Source of the DNA: Gonatopus flavifemur
Taxonomy: Eukaryota; Arthropoda; Insecta; Hymenoptera; Dryinidae
DNA: 64,000 nt
Direction of reading: 5' to 3'
Assembly: GCA_018340375.1 (NCBI GenBank)
Contig: JAFFJZ010000004.1
Span: 33,702,001-33,766,000, forward strand
The position numbers and the translations under genes were made by a program. The first letter of the stretch is position 1. Each line of letters starts with the position of its first letter. The notes under the pieces were generated by a model that worked only from the letters and a program-made list of their open reading frames with translations, was not told the DNA's origin and did not search any database. Below, piece after piece: positions 23,001 to 34,832 of the stretch.

Positions 23001-23571
23001 CTTCTCACATCATTACAATTACATAGTTGGTACTTCCATGAAATCTTTCGGATTCATCAAGCGCGTTTGTGAAGATTTTCGTGATCCTGTTGCACTTCGA
23101 ACACTGTATTGTACTTTAGTTAGACCTCATCTTGAGTATGCGTCTCAAATTTGGAGTCCTCATTTAATTCGGGATTGTACAGACTTGGAAAGAGTTCAGC
23201 ATAAGTTTCTACGTTTTGCTGCCTATCAGATAGGCCGTCCGTTGAGCGTCACTTGTCATGATTACTCATTGATTATGGCTCTACTCAACTTGCCTTCCTT
23301 GGAATCACGTCGTTTGTTCAATGATTTTTCATTTTCGTATAAAATTGTTGATGGGAAAATTTGCTGCCCTCAACTGCTTGGACTTGTACGTTTTAATGTC
23401 CCTTCTTGTTTATTAAGACGCCCTAAATTGTTCAATCCAATTTCTTATAAATCGAGATACGGTTATTCTGATCCGGTGAATCGGATATCTATCCTAGCTC
23501 ATCCTTACAGTGATGTGCTAGAATTATTTTCATCTCATTCTGATCTTAGAAATTCTCTTTCTCTTCTTTGA
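20029..23571 (+). pseudogene. Jockey-type LINE ORF2 (endonuclease and reverse transcriptase), interrupted
   Basis: ORF2 begins VYYQDVPSLRTKLDQL with the endonuclease (IIILSETWL). It has a TGA just after SFKIG near 20176 and a shift near 20430-20490 that removes the usual GDFN motif but leaves PHISW. The linker runs to NLFASY near 21270. An unrelated LINE 3' end (21277-21976) then interrupts, and ORF2 resumes near 21985 (YPVVPCNSSGS). The reverse transcriptase follows: NYRPIS, TDFSKAFDRVDH with its Asp, QGSHLGPLLF, and an active site reading TDD where ADD is usual. It ends at 23571. Codon content is T-rich. The element is clearly dead, but the long frame at 22075-23571 shows fairly recent decay. 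Confidence 0.85.
21277..21976 (+). mobile_element. 5'-truncated LINE 3' end with ATCT tail, nested
   Basis: Encodes only the C-terminal end of a CR1/L2-like reverse-transcriptase protein: FTRLGWLKLSE, then a stop, then RCTRSNRGLLKIPLHRTT, then GSKLWNTIPDNIK and a stop at 21637-21639. A pyrimidine-rich 3' UTR follows and ends in ATAAACATATATCTATCTATCTAT, a microsatellite tail typical of such LINEs. It splits ORF2 of the surrounding Jockey-type element. The left junction lies at about 21270-21285 and the target duplication is not clear. Confidence 0.75.
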
Positions 23572-23765
23572 CAAATTCAATACCTAACTGTCCATTGTAT
23601 CTATAATTATACACGTTAACTTTCGTTGTAATATAAGATGCATGTAGTCGAGCTTAACATGATGCCTAATGCTTTGATGCATAATATGTGATATGGTTCG
23701 AATAATGTATATTCTATGTACCGAAGGATCTTTTATACCCGTATAAACAAAATAAAATAAAATAT
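23572..23765 (+). other. 3' UTR of the Jockey-type LINE
   Basis: Non-coding tail after the ORF2 stop, ending in an A-rich run (AAACAAAATAAAATAAAATA) that marks the 3' end of the element. Confidence 0.65.
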
Positions 23766-24480
23766 GACGTTTGGAACATTTTCTGATCAGGAGAAACTAC
23801 ATCCCTTTCTGATCAGTGATTAGGCAGTTTCCGAATGTCAATGATGATGGTAGTGTTTTGTCTAGTTCCAATAGGCAGATGATGGTGGGTGATTGTCTAA
23901 CTCTCCCAGGTAATTAACCAGTAATCGAATCCTTGTACCGGCTATTTTTATCCAGTTTTCAGGAGTACTCTCTACCTAGTTTCAAGTGTACGTATTCTGT
24001 GCAGTCAAACAGACCTTTATATGGATAAGATGTATAATTTTCATGTTTGATTTTCGGAGGACAGTGTTTAGACGATTCAAATCGACAAAAACTAGTTGGT
24101 AGCCGATACATTTGTTCATTTTACCCACAAAGGTAGATTCTCAGGTGGAGGAATCTCATGTTTTGTGTCAGACGAAATCATATTTTGGTCAATGAAATAC
24201 ATTTCCTGATATTCGTCCGACCGAAGAATTCAATGCCACATGAAGAAGTTGTAATTTTTATACCCACAAGTTCTAGGATTTGGAGGTACAAGAATTGGAG
24301 ACATTGAGTCCCGTACAAACAAAATTCATTGAAATAATATTATGATAGTAACATTCATCGAATGCTTTTGTGGACCAAATATCTTCATTCTTGACGCACA
24401 GTATAACTAGGATGGGATATTGATTCGAACAGAATAAGAAAAGATTGTGCCAAAAGGTTTCGAAGAAAAAACACCTGCTT
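23766..24480. other. No gene seen
   Basis: AT-rich sequence without recognisable genes. A short direct repeat of TTTCTGATCAG lies near 23777 and 23806. Confidence 0.4.
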
Positions 24481-24599
24481 CGCATTGAATTGTTTTATTG
24501 CTTCCTCGTTAGGGGGAAGCTTTCTGATCGTTTCGAGGGACCAAAAATTTGTTTGTCTCCACACTCAAAATCTCTTAGACCAAAATGTTCCTCAGAGCT

Positions 24600-26200
24600 C
24601 AGGGAGTAATTCTGGTTCCGTGTCTATCTGTGGGGATGTGAACTATCCTGCGACCGCGCATATCTTCCGTTCCCATTATCCGATCGTCATGAAATTTTCA
24701 CCACAGTTAGAACCCGAACTGATAATGGTCCCATATACACGGAGAGGCGAATCTTGGGTTTTTCGCACGAAGTGTCCCGAGCGAATAACCCACGGTAAAG
24801 ATTCGAGCGTTTACAGTACATGCTCCAAACGCCAAAGTCCCGTGCGTTGTTTACAAAGGAACTCGCCATAGAATAAAACCAAAGACAGGGATGCGAGCAA
24901 TGAAAGGGGATTATGCGCGTAACGCAAGATCCTCGATGCTAATAACGCACGGGCTCGAGCCATGGGTCAAACGCAAGGCGCCCGTGGGTTTTTGACTACG
25001 GCCTCTTGAGTTTGAAATCGAGGAGTGGGGAGCCTCGTAGGCAGCGGCTCGTCAGTCAAGAGAATCTATAACGGCCAAACTGTTGACTCGGCTGACGAGG
25101 CTCCCCACTCCCCGATTTCAAACGCAAGAGGCCGTAGTCAAAAACCCACGGCCGCCTTGCATTTGTCCCATGGCTCGAGCCCATGCGTTATTAGCATCGA
25201 GTATCTTGCGTTACGCGCATGATCTCCTTGCATTGCTCGCATCCCTGCCTTTGGTTTTATTCTGAGGCAAGTTCCTTTGTGAACAACGCACGGGACTTTG
25301 GTGTTTGGAGCACGTACGTCGTGCTGTAAACGCTCGAATCTTCACCGTAGGTTATTCGTTCGGGACACTTCGTGCGAAAAACCCAAGATTCGCCTCTCCG
25401 TGTACGTTTTAATCTGATTCTTACAGGAGAACGGCAGGGGTGAAGAAGAATGTTATGAAAAAATCATGATTTTGCGACCGCGTACATCTCCGCTTCCTAT
25501 CATCTGATTGCAATGAAACTTATACCACGTTCTAGTGATGATCCGATAGTGGTCCTATATGAGTTCCATCATAATCGATTGAAAACTGTGGACAATTTTT
25601 GTTCCGCGATTCACATTATTCGACAATATTTTGAAAGCATGCCTTCCCCACGTCGGTGGTGTGAATTTTAAACAAATCGGAATTGAAAGAAGGAAGTGGT
25701 AAGCACTGAGCTTCGGAACAAAATCTGAAAATTTCGTAAACATCGTTATCATGTGGATAACTTCCGTTCCTATCATCCAATTCTCATGAAATCTTCACCA
25801 CAATTTTATGCAGTGTGGATCGCAGTCCCATATAAATTTCAACCGGATTCTCTCAGAAAAACAAGGGGGGGAAAGGAACATATTGAAAATTGTGATTTGC
25901 GACCGAGCATGTCTTCACTTCCTGTTATCCGGTTGAAACGAAATTCCTACCACGTTCTAATTGTGATTTAATAGTTTTCCCACATGAGTCACATCCCAAT
26001 GGGTTGAAAAATGGGGAAAATTTTCTTCTGCGATCCGCGTGCTTTGACAATATTCTGAAAACATGCTTTCCCTATGTTCCTATCATCCAAATGCCACGTA
26101 ATCTTGAACATATCCAATCTCGGAGGCATTAGTTGTACGGTGTAAATTCCAAGCCAATCGGAAGCGAAGGAAGGACAGGGTAAGCATCAAGCTTTAAAAC
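24600..26200. repeat. Dispersed repeat array, split by a hairpin
   Basis: Copies of the family at 14270 lie near 24640, 25465, 25755 and 25895, each with a TTCCxATCATCCGAT-type start, CACCACxxT and CCCATATxxxTT. The first copy is split by the hairpin at 24738-25402. Non-coding. Confidence 0.75.
24738..25402. mobile_element. 665-bp near-perfect hairpin element, TA flanks
   Basis: Two arms of about 310-320 bp are almost exact reverse complements with a spacer of about 40 bp (around 25053-25092). Ends are CACGGAGAGGCG and CGCCTCTCCGTG, flanked by TA at 24736-24737 and 25403-25404, the target duplication of Tc1/mariner-type insertion. It is more GC-rich than its surroundings. It has no convincing protein. 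Transcription of either strand would give a long RNA hairpin, a possible siRNA source. Confidence 0.85.
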
Positions 26201-26261
26201 AGTATTTTTTCCAACAATAACGAGGAAGCCATGTGCCAATTGGCAGGGGATTTCAAACTAT

Positions 26262-26437
26262 GGACCTATAAAATATGGACCGCGCATGGGAGAGAGAGGC
26301 AAAATGTGAGGATCTGCAAATCCTTTGCGCATTCATTCTCCCTCATTCTATTTCATACACATATGAATGCGCTGTAGGTTTTGCGCATCCTCACATTTTG
26401 CCTCCCTCTCACATGAACAATCCATATATTATAGGTC
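26262..26437. mobile_element. Fold-back element, GACCTATA ends
   Basis: Arms GGACCTATAAAATATGGA and TCCATATATTATAGGTC enclose a second matching block, AGAGGCAAAATGTGAGGA against TCCTCACATTTTGCCTCCC. Total about 176 bp. Non-coding. The duplication was not resolved. Confidence 0.75.
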
Positions 26438-26631
26438 AATGTTTTAAATATCGATCTGGGAACATATTCGACAAGTAGAAATTTCACCCAGGGCCCACAA
26501 ACTCTACAGAACTGTCCGCAGCGCTCCAAGCATGAGGTCACGAAACTATCAAGCTTTCAAATCAATATGAGAATTTTTGAAGTAGTCTCAGTATATGGTT
26601 GTCTTAGTGTTAGTATATATACCCATACAGC

Positions 26632-26903
26632 ACAAAAGTCCCCGCAAAGAGCTCCCGTTATGACAGTAAACATGAATTCATTATGAATAGTTTGAATTCA
26701 AAATGAACTCCTGATGAATAACTCAATCTCCAGAAAGAATCCTTATCACGAATTCATAAAGAACTATTCAGGCATTCAACGTGTATGCATTTGGAGTTCA
26801 TTGAGTTCCCTTTGAGTTCATTTTTACTGTTATAACGGGGACTGTTCAAGAAGTTCTTTCAGAAGTTTTTGTGAGTTCAAAATGATTATTTGTTATGTCT
26901 GGG
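26632..26903. mobile_element. CCC/GGG fold-back element, TA flanks
   Basis: Starts CCCATACAGCACAAAAGTCC and ends ATGTCTGGG, with TA outside both ends. Its left arm (CCCGCAAAGAGCTCCCGTTATG and following ATTCATTATGAATA) matches the right arm of the element at 48404-48621, so they are one subfamily. The right arm is more degenerate. Confidence 0.7.
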
Positions 26904-26998
26904 TAGTATAGTATACTATCTGTCGGATACTTCAACGATCTCACGCTTGGAGCACTAGAAACATTTCAAAAGATTTTCCTATTGAGTCTATAGGCCCT

Positions 26999-27172
26999 CC
27001 CTGGTGGAAATTCTAATTTTGAAAGTTTTTCAGAAATACTCAGAACATTTTCAGAGATTTTCAGAATTATTCTGCATTTCATAGAGACTTGCAGAGATTC
27101 ACAGAAAATATTTGAATTCTTAGAGTTTTTCAGAGATTCTCAGGAATCCTCAGAGAAATATTTCCACCAGGG
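26999..27172. mobile_element. CCC/GGG fold-back element, CT flanks
   Basis: Ends CCCTGGTGGAAAT and ATTTCCACCAGGG, flanked by CT on both sides. The interior is TTCAGA-rich sequence. The ends resemble those of the 974-bp element at 30344-31317 (CCCTGGCGGAA). Confidence 0.8.
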
Positions 27173-27174
27173 CT

Positions 27175-28560
27175 GACTTCACCCTCCGAAAACATGTCTC
27201 GAGAACTAATGGTTGTCTTACAAAAGCTCAGAGTCAATGAAGAAATCGTTATCCTTAGATGAAAATTAAAATCAAGTGAATGCGATTGGTACCTGATACT
27301 TCATTATTTAGATGGTTTGAAAATTGATCTCTGGAACGTGATGATTGGAATGCACACTGAGAGAAACCACAAGCAAGCCGGCCAGAAATAAAACAACCAA
27401 AATCATTCAATTGGCTTGGTAGAGGGAACTTGTCAAGTGGGAGACCTCATGTATTAGTTTCCGGAATGCCTTTCTGGGTCAGTCTGAATGTACCTTCTCA
27501 ATGGTTCCTTGCTCTGACTCTCTCCACACCTCAAAAAGTACGCTGCATTTACATGCTGACGAAAATTTTTGTGAATATTGAATTTCAAATCTGCGAGATG
27601 AAGGGTGTTCCTAGAGACGAGCCAAATAATTTGAGATATTATGAATTTTTATTTGAGTGTGTTTTCATATCCTTGAAGTCGAGCGAATCAGCTGTCGGTA
27701 ATAGCAGGAAATCTGGGAGAATATTCTTCATCAATCGTCACAAAAGTTGTGAGTGACGCGCTATTTGGTCATTTCTGGAAATGAGAGTCCGACAAAGCAC
27801 AACGTGCCACTGTAACGTTTATGGGAAGTTTATAGAACTTGGAGGAAATTTTTTGAACATTCAGATACGTCCCAGAGTCACATTTTGCAGTTAGGGGCCA
27901 GGAGCAAACTATGATCAACGTCAACAACGCTATGGCATAGGAGTGGCAGGCCGTGAAAGCAGCAATCGTGTCGAAAAAAAATTTCTTTCAATTCGATTAA
28001 TTACGAAATAATTTTCAGGACAATAATGGATTCTAAACAAAGCCAAAATTCGTGAAATGAGCCCATGATTTTCACTTTGGTCATAAAATCGATGAGAGGT
28101 CATTGAACACCAAGTACTTGGGTATCTTATATCACTCCTCGAATATTACATTGAGAATCGAATTTGTTTAGTCACAAAGTTTATGTGAAAATTATTGTCG
28201 TTTGAAGGAAAACAAATGGATTCCCCGCAAATGGGTGAATGGATTTGGATGAAAATTTAATCACATATCAATGCATATATGTCCTCCATAAAAATAATGA
28301 AAAAAAAAATTTATTTCCGCATCCTTGCTATTATTTATTACAAATTTCATAAATAAACGAAAATTCAACTGTGTTCTACATGCAGTAACTGAATTTTCTT
28401 CCAGACATATGAGAATATATACTTTTAGAGCCCTAAAACCGCAAGAAAGAATCTGCAATTTTCATTGGGTTAGACAACGATGAATTTTGTGCAGCGCTGG
28501 TTCAAGCGCGGCGGCGCGCCACCGCATCGTTTTTGATATATTATTCAAAAATAAAAGAAT
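27175..28560. other. No gene seen
   Basis: An open frame at 27430-27756 has no recognisable domain or splice context. A short GC-rich patch lies at 28490-28535 (GCGGCGGCGCGCC). Confidence 0.4.
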
Positions 28561-28579
28561 ATTAGGAGCGTGCAAGCCG

Positions 28580-28800
28580 CTCAGATCTTGAACTGGACAC
28601 TTACAGTTCGGTTCGGTTCAAACTTGATTAGCAGGAAAAATTTGGTTTGGTTCGAACTTCGAACTCAGATCACAGAAAAAGTTCAATTCGGTTCAAATTC
28701 CGGACTGTGTTCATTGGAAACTTTCCATTCAAGTTCCAATTCGTCACAGTTTGCTTTGAACTTCAGACTCAAAACCCACCAAAAGTTCAACTACGCTGGT
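28580..28800. repeat. TTCGGTTC-rich simple repeat
   Basis: Irregular repetition of GGTTCGGTTCAAAC, GTTCGAACTTCGAACTC and related words. A similar word family occurs at 55.97-56.10 kb. Low complexity and non-coding. Confidence 0.5.
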
Positions 28801-28989
28801 AAAAGGGACATGTAGAATCGACTTGGGAATAACTCTGGTAGAAATTTTCTCTAGTACTTTGAGAGGCACTAATAAGTTTACCCATCTTACTTGTGAGGCA
28901 CTCATAGGGAAAACTTACGAGTAATTTAGCAGAATGTAACGCTTCACTCAACCAAATTCTAGTCATCAAAACTAGCGAGGCACTCAGTA

Positions 28990-29086
28990 CCCTAACAGGA
29001 CACTTCGTCGCATCTCCGTGGTCTCCACGGAGATAGGTGGTATTTACGTGGAGACCACGGAGATGCGAAGGAGTGTCCTGTTAGGG
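28990..29086. mobile_element. 97-bp palindromic CCC/GGG element, TA flanks
   Basis: Starts CCCTAACAGGACACTTCG and ends in its reverse complement with about two mismatches. TA lies outside both ends. The smallest well-preserved full-length member of the group. It would fold into a near-continuous stem of about 40 bp. Confidence 0.9.
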
Positions 29087-29344
29087 TAGTAACTGACCAG
29101 GAACTTGTAAGAAACTAACGTCAAATTTATGACAGCAATTATATGCCAGTAAAGATGTGAAATTATAATAATAACAATGATTAACAATGATCATTCAGTA
29201 AAATATTTATGCTTTGGCCCAAAATGTCTTTAAAAATAAAAAACTGAATTTGAAGCAAAAAACATGTTTTGGAGGAGAACACTTGCAGATTGATGACCAC
29301 GTTGTTCACTACGTTCTCATGTCATGGAGAGAAAATTGGAAACC

Positions 29345-29425
29345 TCGAAGAGAATCGAACCACCTAAACCAATCCCTACCTAATGTTGCGCGATCTACTA
29401 TCCTAACGCCCTAACGACCTAACCC
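29345..29425 (-). repeat. tRNA-like sequence
   Basis: On the minus strand GGTTAGGTCGTTAGGGCGTTAGGAT precedes GTGGTTCGATTCTCTTCGAG, which contains a good box B. The box A match is weak. Likely a SINE head or tRNA pseudogene, not a working tRNA. Confidence 0.35.
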
Positions 29426-29564
29426 TGCTTAAAGTGTCATATAGAATCGTATAGAATATCATAAAATATGATTCAAAAACATGATAGAAACTGTGAATCT
29501 CATCATGTTTTTGGATCATAATCTATGATATTCTATACGATTCTATATGACACTTTAAGCAGGG
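29423..29564. mobile_element. 142-bp palindromic CCC/GGG element, AA flanks
   Basis: Starts CCCTGCTTAAAGTGTCATAT and ends in the exact reverse complement. AA lies on each side. The arms extend through AGAATCGTATAGAATATCAT, with a short loop near 29494. Confidence 0.92.
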
Positions 29565-30343
29565 AAGCTAAACCGGTACCTACGTGGTTTATTAGAAAAG
29601 ATCAATGTAAATGACGTGGATATCTGATTCAATCCATCGGTTGAGTATGGTAATCTATTAAGGGAGTGCTCTGGTCAAAGCGAAAGTCTGATTTGACCAT
29701 AGCGGACTCTTGCGGAATAAATTGGAACTAGGGTATCGGTATAGTGGCGCTACCTATCGGTGGAATTATACATTCAAAAAATAGGATCGTCCATTGGCTC
29801 ATCGAATGAGGGTTTTATTCGGGGCACCTGAAAAATTTTCCACTGATTTCAAATGAAGTTTAGAGTCATGCAATTCGTGAGAAAATTGAGAAAAAATTCA
29901 AATGCGATGATTCATTAACAGGATGTTGTGATTGCCAGATGAATTATACAGGACAATCAATGTTAATGATAATTTCGGTGTTAATTGAGATCAAAGTTGT
30001 GGAAACTCCATTTCATAACAATGGAACAATTAAAGACAATTAAAGGTGATGATAAGTTATTGAGATAACATTTATTCCCACCTATCACTACAATATTCAC
30101 AAGTATACATATTTGCAGCTATTTGAGATGATTAGTAACTTGAGAAGATCCATAGCTGAATGAAGACGGTCCGGCTGAACGGTTATTTCGGCGGACAGCA
30201 CACCGTGTTTCGAGGTTTCAAATCTGATCATGAGACGGATTTTTTTTTCATGCAATTTATTGATGATGATAATTTTAGGCATAAGAAATTGAGAAACGAA
30301 ATGAAATGAATGAAATAAATGACCTTCATCATCGTAATAGCTA
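29565..30343. other. No gene seen
   Basis: No recognisable gene, RNA or strong repeat. Confidence 0.4.
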
Positions 30344-31317
30344 CCCTGGCGGAAGAATTTCCCATAATTTCTCATATTTTTTCATCATTTTTTTTCATAA
30401 TCTTCTCATAAAATCTCATAATTTCTCAAGGATTTGGAACATCATTATGAGATATAATGTTCTCATAATTTTCCATAAATTTCTCATAAAACGTTCATAT
30501 TTTCTCATAATTTTTGCATAAAATTCCATAATTTCTGAAGGAGTTTGAAGACTCTTATGAGAGATGCTTTTCTCATAATTTTTCAGACTTTTCTCATAAT
30601 TTCTCATACTTTTTCATAATCCTCATACTATTTGATGAATTCTCATAATTTTTCATAAATTCTCATGAATTTTGAATAAAATCTCACCATTTTTCAGAAA
30701 AAGAGGTGCTGTTATAAACAAAACGATTCCCCATCTAAAATTTCCAAATTTTTTATAATCTCTCCATAACATATGTTAATAAAGTCACATAAGATTTATC
30801 ATTGATTTTTTTGATAAAGACGCTATGGAACCTTCCGAAATAGCTGATCCAAGTGATCTGGATCACTTGGATCAGTTACTTCGGCAAGCTTCTATGTTTT
30901 TGAGAAATTGAGACATATATGCAATTTCTCTGAGAAATTAGAAAATTATATGATGATATACTTTTATTTATGAATAATTGTGACTTTTTTGGTCAGAAAT
31001 TATGAGTTTTTATGAAAAATTATGACTTTTTATGAAAAACCATATCTCATAGTCATCATTATATTGATGGAAAATTTTATGTAATTTTATGAGAAATTAT
31101 GAAAATATATGAAATAATATGATTTCATTTATGAAAAATTATGACTTATGATGAGAAAACATTTCTCATACTAAATGTTCCAATTCCTTGAGAAATTATG
31201 AAAATTTATGAGAAATTATGAAAATTTATGACATTTATGAAAATTTATGAGAAATTATAAGACATATGAAAAAATACTGAAACATATGAGAAATTATGTA
31301 AAACTTTTTCGCCAGGG
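30344..31317. mobile_element. 974-bp CCC/GGG fold-back element, TA flanks
   Basis: Starts CCCTGGCGGAAGAATTTCCC and ends AACTTTTTCGCCAGGG, with TA at 30342-30343 and 31318-31319. The left half is built of TTCTCATAATT-like units and the right half of their reverse complement (TTATGAGAAATTATG). A perfect 15-bp-arm palindrome (CTGATCCAAGTGATC) sits at the centre, 30835-30884. The whole element is one giant imperfect hairpin. Non-coding. Confidence 0.88.
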
Positions 31318-31351
31318 TAAGTGAAGCACAAGTCGGCGCAGACAAACTTCT

Positions 31352-31885
31352 TCAATTTGCTCCGGCATTTGATGAAATTTGCGTCAGTTTTCAAAAAACG
31401 TCCCTCTCAAGTGCTATTCATTTTTAATTTCAGAAAATTCTGAATCGATTGGTCTATATCCTACGGAGACCAATTTCAGGAATTTTTTTATCAATTTGCT
31501 TCACCGCTTGGTGAAATTTGCGAGTGCACTTTTCAAAAAACGTTTCTCTAAAGTGCATCTCATTTTTCATTCCAGAAGATTCTGAATCGATTGGTCTATA
31601 TCCTACGGAGACCGATTTTTGAAGTTTTTCCATCAATTTGCTTCACCACTTGGTGAAATTTGCGAGTGCACTTTTCAAAAAACGTTTCTCTAAAGTGTAT
31701 CTCGTTTTTCATTTCAGAAGATTCTGAATCGATTGGTCTATATCCTACGGAGACCAATTTTTGGAATTTTTCCATGAATTTGCCCCAGTACTTAGTGAAA
31801 TTTCGAAGTGCGCTATCTAAAAAACGTTCCTCTCAAGTGATATCGATTTTTCATTCAAGAAGATTCTGAATCGATTAGTCTATTT
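31352..31885. repeat. Tandem repeat, four copies of about 142 bp
   Basis: Copies start at 31352, 31491, 31633 and 31775 (TCAATTTGCTTCACC...TGGTGAAATTTGCG) and contain GATTCTGAATCGATTGGTCT and ATCCTACGGAGACC. The second and third copies are nearly identical. Non-coding despite short open frames. Confidence 0.9.
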
Positions 31886-32499
31886 GGCAGCATTTTGATG
31901 TCTCATTTTCCACCTCACGGATACTGATATCAATAACTTTCAAACCTCATCTCAGTATGAATTCCATCTCATTGTTTTCAAAATTTGAATGTTGTTCTTA
32001 CATTTCATTTTCACTATGGTTTCGAACAATTATCCATGATCTTCCAAAAAATCGGACCCTGCGTTTTTTCTATTAGAAATCAAGAAACGACATTTTCATA
32101 TCAATTAGATATCCGATATCCCTAATGTCATATATCCTTCAAATTATCCCCCACAGCTATCCCCTTCATATTTATCTACTGAGAGACATTTCCTCTTTTC
32201 CAGTACTATTTTTCTTCGTAAGCCGGAGACATATTTCCGAACATCACCGTTCCCGATTGCTGATGATCCCCACCATACGCAATGATGGAAGTTGGTAGAG
32301 TCTGGTATTCTCACTATTGCTAGTCGTTAATAGTAAAAATTAATCGTTAATAGTAAAAGTTGATAGAAAAAAAAGAGAAATATGTAGTACCCTTTACGCC
32401 CTGCTAAAAATTTTCCATAAGGAACGATAACATTATCCAATCGGTTCCAATGCGGATTCTTATATAGTACCGTGAATTTACAATGAAACCCTATCAGTT

Positions 32500-32788
32500 C
32501 TCAGATAGCACGCAAGAACCCCAAATGAATTCTGGAAAAAGCATTCGTCAAGAATTCTTTCGGAATACAAAGAGTTCTTGAAGAGTTTCAAAAAGGGTTC
32601 GATTCGTCAGACATTTGCGAGTCCCGTTAAAATTCTTGAAGAAGTCCTATAGAATTTTCAGAGAACTCGCAAATGTCTCACGAATCGAATTCTTTTTGAA
32701 ACTCTTTAAGAACTCTTCGTATTCTAAAAGAATTCTCGAAGGACGCTTTTTCCAGAATTTATTTAGAATTGGGGGTGTGCTATCTGGG
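32500..32788. mobile_element. 289-bp CCC/GGG fold-back element, TT flanks
   Basis: Left end CTCAGATAGCACGCAAGAAC (first bases aligned with CCCAGATAGCAC), right end GTGCTATCTGGG. TT flanks both sides. The arms share TTCGATTCGTCAGACATTTG and TCGCAAATGTC. Same subfamily as 44965-45249. Confidence 0.85.
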
Positions 32789-33214
32789 TTCCAATCGTAT
32801 TGTATAGAATTTTAGGAAAATGTATGTGGTTTCATTGAGAAATTACTATAAGAATAGGATTATTTATTTGGAAAAATGGAACTGCGTTTTTTGTAAATAA
32901 CTGGTACTTCTTGTGTATGAATTTAACGATGAAACCACATACCTGAATCGTATAGAATACAATAAGAGCCGATAGAGTTCTATCGTATATTTCCGATACA
33001 GCATTGGGAATTTACGTCGTCAGAAATCGCATTGAAACCCATAGGAAGTTTTCTCCGGCAATTTTCATAGAATCGCTAAATTCTCTCATTCCTTTTTCAT
33101 AGTGTGAGGCAAAAATGGGGAAAAAAGTAAAGAAATTCGGTCAGAACGAGGAAAACTTTCCTAAGGGTAAAGTGTATTCTCTCAGTGTAATTGATATATG
33201 ATTTTATGAACAAA

Positions 33215-33925
33215 TCAACCTTAATCTCTTCAATGGCAGATTGAAGAACAAAATCTCCACCCAACTTCAGTGTTTGATGTCCCTAATCACATCACATATT
33301 CAAAAGACAATTGATATATATTTCAATATAATTTATATAACACTTATACATAATTTTGAGAATTGCTCCACTCAGGATATAGAGATCAAAAACTTCACCG
33401 CATGATAAGGACCCCCATGAAAGCCGAGGGCCCCGGCAACTGCCCCTTCCGTCGGTGCCTTCAAACGGATCTGAATCGATCCGTATTCTTTTCTATGGGA
33501 GATTAAGAAATGAAATCTTCATCAGGATTCATTATTTGATGCTCCTGGCGATTCGAAGCACAAATCCAAAACTCCACAACCATCCCTTCATATTTTTGAG
33601 GAATCATGTCCTGTAATTTTTAGATAAATCGGGGTGTATTTTTTCGTATAAAAGATTAAAAAACGAAATCTTCACCGATAATCATTTTTTAGGCCCCTGA
33701 TACAGTTCCGAAGTACAATTCTCCAAGATCATCCGTCACATTCTGAAGGGATGATTTCTTGTAATTTTAAAAGGAATCTACCAGTGTTTTTTCTCTGTGA
33801 GAGATTAGGGAACGAAGTCTTAATCAAAAATTATTATTCCATGTCCCTAATGACATATCCGAAGCACCATTTTTCAAGACCATCGTTTATATCCTGAAGG
33901 AATCATTTCCCCAAGGTAACAAGAG
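33215..33925. repeat. Tandem repeat of about 150 bp
   Basis: Units begin near 33230, 33500, 33651 and 33801 with GAGATTAAGAAATGAAATCTT or a variant and include a TGxxCCTxATxxxATxxCGAAGCAC core. Diverged fragments occur near 32050-32160 in the same orientation and near 51160-51480 inverted. Non-coding. Confidence 0.7.
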
Positions 33926-33979
33926 TCAACTATATCGATTTTACATTGGTTCCCTGATGGGGATTTCGGACAAAAGGTA

Positions 33980-34187
33980 CACGGAAAAAATTGTATGGTT
34001 GTTTCAACCAACCGTATAACTGTATTTGGCTCAGCCCAAACTTATGGCTGTCTCAACCAGAACTTCGATTGTGACGAATAGATAGTTGTCAACATGAACC
34101 AAATTCTTGGTTGAGACAGCCATAAGTTTGGGGTGAGCCAAATACAGCCGTACGGTTGGTTGGAACAACCATAAAATTTTTTCCGTG
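33980..34187. mobile_element. CAC/GTG fold-back element
   Basis: Starts CACGGAAAAAATTGTATGGTT and ends AACCATAAAATTTTTTCCGTG. The left flank is TA and the right flank is TG, one change from TA. Interior arms match over about 90 bp (GGCTGTCTCAACCA against TGGTTGAGACAGCC). Probably moved by a Tc1/mariner-type transposase. Confidence 0.8.
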
Positions 34188-34289
34188 TGGATACAGAAAG
34201 GAACTGTCCACTTGTACATGCTTTGGATGTGATGTGGACGTTACTTTTGTTCATGCTTTCTGACTTTCGGTCAAATCCTCAAGTATATG

Positions 34290-34480
34290 GGACAAAATTT
34301 GTCCAAAGACCGTTCGGAAATGTCCATTATGGACATTTCGGATAAATTTTGGACACATTTCGAATATCTCAAATGAGTTTTAGACAACTTGGTCACGTTT
34401 TGGACATATATATGACATTGAGGACACGTTTTGGACATTGATATGACATTGGGGACACGTTTTGGACAAAACTTGGATGT
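34290..34480. repeat. GGACA-rich minisatellite
   Basis: Repeats of GACATTGAGGACACGTTTTG with minor changes in the second half, and GGACATTTCGGA-type words before that. Non-coding. Confidence 0.6.
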
Positions 34481-34832
34481 CCATGGAATGTCTATTTGCC
34501 CATCAGGGTTTCAAATAAATTCACGTTCATTGAACGTGAAAAAAACTTCTGAATTGCCATATCTTTATTTTAGGTTCAACGAACGTGTTTTGAACGTTCC
34601 TGTTGTCTCAGGGTTCATATAATTGTATGAAAAAATTGATACCAACTCTTCTCTAATAATGAAAACGCTATTTCGCGTATGAAATGTAATTTATTTTCAC
34701 AATAAGTACAAATTGTTGATCCGAGTTTTATATTTCGCATCTGCACAGTTGTTTGATAAATTGCCTCAGTCAGTACAAATATCGCGAGAATAAAGCTGCA
34801 ATATTACTGCAATATTTCAATATTGCTGTAAT

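Noticed and set aside
27430..27756. Open frame of 108 codons
   Set aside because: No recognisable motif, no splice or promoter context, AT-rich chance frame.
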